The position numbers were made by a program, and so were the translations under genes. From contig NC_052516.1 of the NCBI RefSeq assembly GCF_014356525.2, positions 28,378,854 to 28,442,853 on the forward strand: a stretch of DNA of 64,000 bases, in the 5' to 3' direction. This DNA is from Nilaparvata lugens. Lineage: Eukaryota > Arthropoda > Insecta > Hemiptera > Delphacidae. The notes under the pieces are model-generated. The model searched no databases, was not told the DNA's origin, and saw only the letters and a program-made list of their open reading frames with translations. Of this stretch, positions 60,340 to 64,000 are shown piece by piece. Position 1 is the first letter of the stretch, and each line of letters begins with the position of its first letter.

Positions 60340-61020
60340 AGACTCCCATTGGTCAGCAAGCCCCTTTTCCCCCGGCCTCCTAACTTTCAGCGACCCGGTG
60401 TGGCTTCAAGAAGATCTGGGAGAGAGTCAGTTGTTCGGTGGTTGAGCGTGAGATCGGGTCGCGAATCTCCTCTCCTTACGACGTTACCGACACTAATTAT
60501 TATTCTATCTTGTGTTAACGTAGAATATTGTAGGTCGAGTTCCGAACAACTCGGAGTTAGAATTCCCTTGTGGGTTTTTCTTTCTTGTCAGCTATTTTTT
60601 TCCCGAATTCGTATCACTGGGGGTGAACGAATTATCTTGGTTTTGAAACCTGTAAGGGATCTCAAGTTTGAGCTACAAACAGTTGAGTGGGGAAATTTAG
60701 CTAGGCTTTTAAGCAAATTATTTTTGAGGGCTTAATTCTTAAGTCTCGACTCTGTCGCTTCACGACGTTTAAGTTTAGTGCGGGAATTTGTTTGCTATTC
60801 TCCGTATTTAATTCTGCAGTGATTCAGGTAACTGTATGTCAGGACTGGTCACTTGTGTGCATTTCCTCTTCTGTAATAAGGTAATCTCAGTTTTTTTTAG
60901 GGATATATTTCCCTTATTAATTTTCATGCTATAGAGTGGCCCTGTATTTTAAATTCGCTTAGCAGTTTCTGACTTGCTGTAATTCCAAGTAGGAAAAGCC
61001 CAATCCTTTTCCTAGAGAAC
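60340..61020 (+). other. Repeat-like block leading into the minisatellite
   Basis: GC-richer than its surroundings with a 129-codon open frame (60349-60735) that has no recognised domain. It resembles the leader or U5 part of a retrotransposon, but I found no LTR pair, primer binding site or gag/pol frame. Confidence 0.25.
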
Positions 61021-61024
61021 TCAG

Positions 61025-62546
61025 GTGCAGCTTGAGCTCGTCCTCGTCGAAGTTTCTAGACTGCGACATCCTTTCTCTTTCTCTCTCTTAACTTTTCCTA
61101 TTCTATAACCCTTCTAGCTCTCAGGTACAGCTTGAGGACTTCCTCGCCGAAGTCCCCAGACTGCGGCATCCTTTCTCTTACATTCTCTTCACTTTCCCTA
61201 TTCTATAATCCTTCCTGCTCTCAGGTACAGCTTGAGAACGTCCACGCCGAAGTCCCCAGACTGCGGCATCCTTTCTCTTACATTCTCTTCACTTTCCCTA
61301 TTCTATAATCCTTCTAGCTCTCAGGTACAGCTTGAGGACTTCCTCGCCGAAGTTTCTAGACTGCGGCATCCTTTCTCTTTCTCTCTCTTCACTTTCCCTA
61401 TTCTAAAATCCTTCCTGCTCTCAGGTACAACTTGAGAACGTCCTTGTCGAAGTCACAGACTGCGACGCTACCTGCTCTCAGGTCCAGCTTGAGAACGTCC
61501 TTGTTGAAGTCACAGACTGCAACGCTTCCTGCTCTCAGGTACAACTTGAGAACGTCCTTGTCGAAGTCACAGACTGCGACGCTACCTGCTCTCAGGTCCA
61601 GCTTGAGAACGTCCTTGTTGAAGTCACAGACTGCAACGCTTCCTGCTCTCAGGTACAGCTGAGAACGTCCTCGCCGAAGTCCCCAGACTGCGGCATCCTT
61701 TCTCTTACTCTCTCTTCACTTTCCCTGTTCTAAAATCCTTCTGCTCTCAGGTACAACTTGAGAACGTCCTTGTCGAAGTCACAGACTGCGACGCTTCCTG
61801 CTCTCAGGTACAGCTTGAGAACGTCCTTGTCGAAGTCACAGACTGCGACGCTTCCCGCTCTCAGGTACAGCTTGAGAACGTCCTTGTTGAAGTCACAGAC
61901 TGCAACGCTTCCTGCTCTCAGGTACAACTTGAGAACGTCCTTGTCGAAGTCACAGACTGCGACGCTTCCCACTCTCAGGTGCAGCTTGAGAACGTCCTTG
62001 TTGAAGTCACAGACTGCAACGCTTCCTGCTCTCAGGTACAACTTGAGAACGTCCTTGTCGAAGTCACAGACTGCGACGCTACCTGCTCTCAGGTCCAGCT
62101 TGAGAACGTCCTTGTCGAAGTCACAGACTGCGACGCTTCCTGCTCTCAGGTACAGCTTGAGAACGTCCTTGTTGAAGTCACAGACTGCAACGCTTCCTAC
62201 TCTCAGGTACAACTTGAGAACGTCCTTGTCGAAGTCACAGACTGCGACGCTTCCCACTCTCAGGTGCAGCTGAGAACGTCCTTGTCGAAGTCACAGACTG
62301 CGATGCTTCCTGCTCTCAGGTACAGCTTGAGAACGTCCTTGTTGAAGTCACAGACTGCAACGCTTCCTGCTCTCAGGTACAACTTGAGAACGTCCTTGTC
62401 GAAGTCACAGACTGCGACGCTTCCCACTCTCAGGTGCAGCTTGAGAACGTCCTTGTTGAAGTTACAGACTGCAACACTTCCTGCTCTCAGGTACAGCTTG
62501 AGAACGTCCTCGCCGAAGTCCCCAGACTGCGGCATCCTCTCTCTTC
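61025..62546 (+). repeat. Composite minisatellite of 57-bp and 100-bp units
   Basis: Four 100-bp units (61025-61424), four 57-bp units (61425-61652), one 98-bp unit (61653-61750), thirteen more 57-bp units (61751-62490, one of them 56 bp) and a terminal partial unit. All units begin right after CTCTCAG with GTACAACTTGAGAACGTCC or a close variant. Long units add a pyrimidine-rich insert (CTTTCTCTTACTCTCTC...). Within the 57-bp block two subtypes (TTGTCGAAG with GCGACG, TTGTTGAAG with GCAACG) often alternate, so part of the array has a 114-bp higher-order period. Because 57 is a multiple of three, several frames on both strands stay open. Confidence 0.95.
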
Positions 62547-63598
62547 CTTCCTCTAAATTTTTCCTGCCCTGTATATCGCGAGATCTCAGTTCCAGACTAG
62601 AGATCGTTCCCGTCGCGGTCCTCAGACCAGCGAGAAGCTTAGGAGAATCCTTGTAAGCCCTTCCCTATCCTCTCATAATAGTCGACATACTGACTATTAA
62701 TTTAAAAGCGTTTCGGACGATTGAGAGTGATTCCCATACCCTTAAGGGCAGTTACAGATTGGCCCTTAATAACCGGCGCGCTGTCATCAGATCAGCGCGG
62801 AAATCCTGTTTAGCAGTTTCAGAATTGCTGAAAATCCTTTCGCAGCTGCAGGCTCGCGATTCAGAAATCCGACACCCGAAACCTCATCCATTGAGCTTTA
62901 GTTATCATAAAATTGTAATTGTTATACTGTATTTAGCTAGCAGGTTCAGCTTGCTGAGAACTATATCGCGATTCACAGATCGCGAGTTATTGAACAAAAC
63001 CCCATTAGTTACAGGAAGGAACAATCCTATTAACGAATCTCCATTTCCCAAGCCCGATAAAATATTCCCTATACCTCAAACTCGGTATACCATATCCTGT
63101 ACCTTATACCTCTTACGCCCCTCCAATCATATTGATCTAATACCGGGTGCGCAGATTCAGTCTGCACACCGACAGCCCGCAGTCTCAGATTGCGAAAACC
63201 GTAACAAAAATTCTATATCATTCCTTGTTAAACTCCATCCCGAGTTCCTCCACTACAACCTTTATTCCGGGCTTGCAGGTACAGCTTTGCTCGCCGTCAA
63301 CTCGCAGTTGGTTCAGATTGCGTACTACCTTTACAAATATAATTATTTGTGGGAACTGATATCCGGATCCGTATCCTTGGTTAAGGTTACCTCAATTCTC
63401 CCTAACACCCAACCTGAATTCCAAGAGCCGAGGGCCGAATCGGCCAACAACGGCACGGGCACACACACTTCCCTTCAAATTAAATACCTCCCGCCAAAGA
63501 CAGAGGGTAAAGAATCAGGACAGGGGGAGAAGTGTAGGTCCAGTATCTCCACCAGTCAATACGGTCACCGACCCCGACCCATACCCGGCTGTAGCTAG
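62547..63598 (+). other. GC-richer flank with a 280-codon open frame
   Basis: The frame 62759-63598 (MALNNRRAVIRSARKSCL to PIPGCS) has no recognised domain. Words such as CAGGTTCAGCTTGCTGAGAA and CAGGTACAGCTTTGCTCGCC resemble the minisatellite unit start, so the region may contain very old units of the same repeat. I do not call it a gene. Confidence 0.25.
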
Positions 63599-64000
63599 TC
63601 CGCGTCGTAGCAATACTTCGCAATTATTAGAAAACCTAGAGGGTGGAATAGGACATTCTAATAAGACAAACAAATTGATAAATTTCCTTGTTTCGTTGAT
63701 TTAATAATATTTTTTCGGAATCATTTATATGATTAATTCATAGATCAAGGCTCAGTTTGAGAGATGGATACATCAAACTCGTCATTACAAATGAATAATG
63801 AACATATTGTATTCTATTCCATCCACAACTCTAGTTGTAATTCCAGTTCTGTATTTGTAGTTGAAAACACAAGCCAATAGCTCTAATTACAATCGGCACC
63901 ATGATTATTATAAAAGGCAGGATGAATGTCATTCTATCTTTGCAAGAGAGAAATCTATTGATGTCTGATAATCACTAAGGATGAAAATTACGAAAATCAT
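63599..64000. other. Window end, no gene seen
   Basis: AT-rich; no coding signal or repeat recognised. Confidence 0.4.

Noticed and set aside
61425..62490. Regular repeats resembling a CRISPR array
   Set aside because: Units are head to tail without unique spacers, in a eukaryotic genome, with no cas genes.
61730..62656. Three overlapping repeat-protein frames (19-residue units) on both strands
   Set aside because: The 57-bp unit is divisible by three and free of stops in several frames, so open frames arise without selection for protein.

Overview
The window looks like nuclear DNA of an insect, most likely a hemipteran such as a planthopper. It is AT-rich, its genes are split by GT-AG introns of 0.1-12 kb, and DNA transposon derivatives, Helitrons, LINE 3' ends and SINEs crowd the introns and intergenic space. 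The species is inferred from repeat style, not proven. Two protein-coding genes can be rebuilt exon by exon; they lie tail to tail. || Layout. 1-22,850: no convincing gene; a 1.07 kb tandem duplication, two near-identical Helitrons (3847-4505, 11668-12332), several hairpin (MITE-like) elements, a decayed LINE (15315-15655) and two long purine tracts. 22,860-32,920 (+): a complete five-coding-exon very-long-chain fatty acid elongase (ELOVL), 386 aa, with HxxHH, KxxExxDT and C-terminal KKxx signals and an unusual SNGH-rich tail. 32,920-38,370: intergenic, with one TIR element and a 79-bp duplication. 38,371-57,222 (-), possibly starting at 60,198: an ABCG half-transporter of the ABCG5/ABCG8 type, closest to ABCG8, rebuilt from 11 exons. 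Its nucleotide-binding domain has lost every catalytic motif. In its middle a cassette with two membrane-domain exons is present three times, only partly intact. 57,240-64,000: repeat-rich, dominated by a 1.5 kb minisatellite of 57-bp and 100-bp units. || How the genes may work together. The elongase makes very-long-chain acyl-CoA in the ER; the ABCG protein would act as one half of a heterodimeric lipid or sterol exporter. Being adjacent does not show they are co-regulated. || The most unusual signal: three sequence families of inverted repeats (near 17.2, 27.3, 39.8, 41.7 and 56.7 kb) each carry a core that fits a minimal hammerhead ribozyme, including apparent C3-G8 to U3-A8 covariation, a palindromic stem III and a cleavage-site base that is A, C or U but never G.
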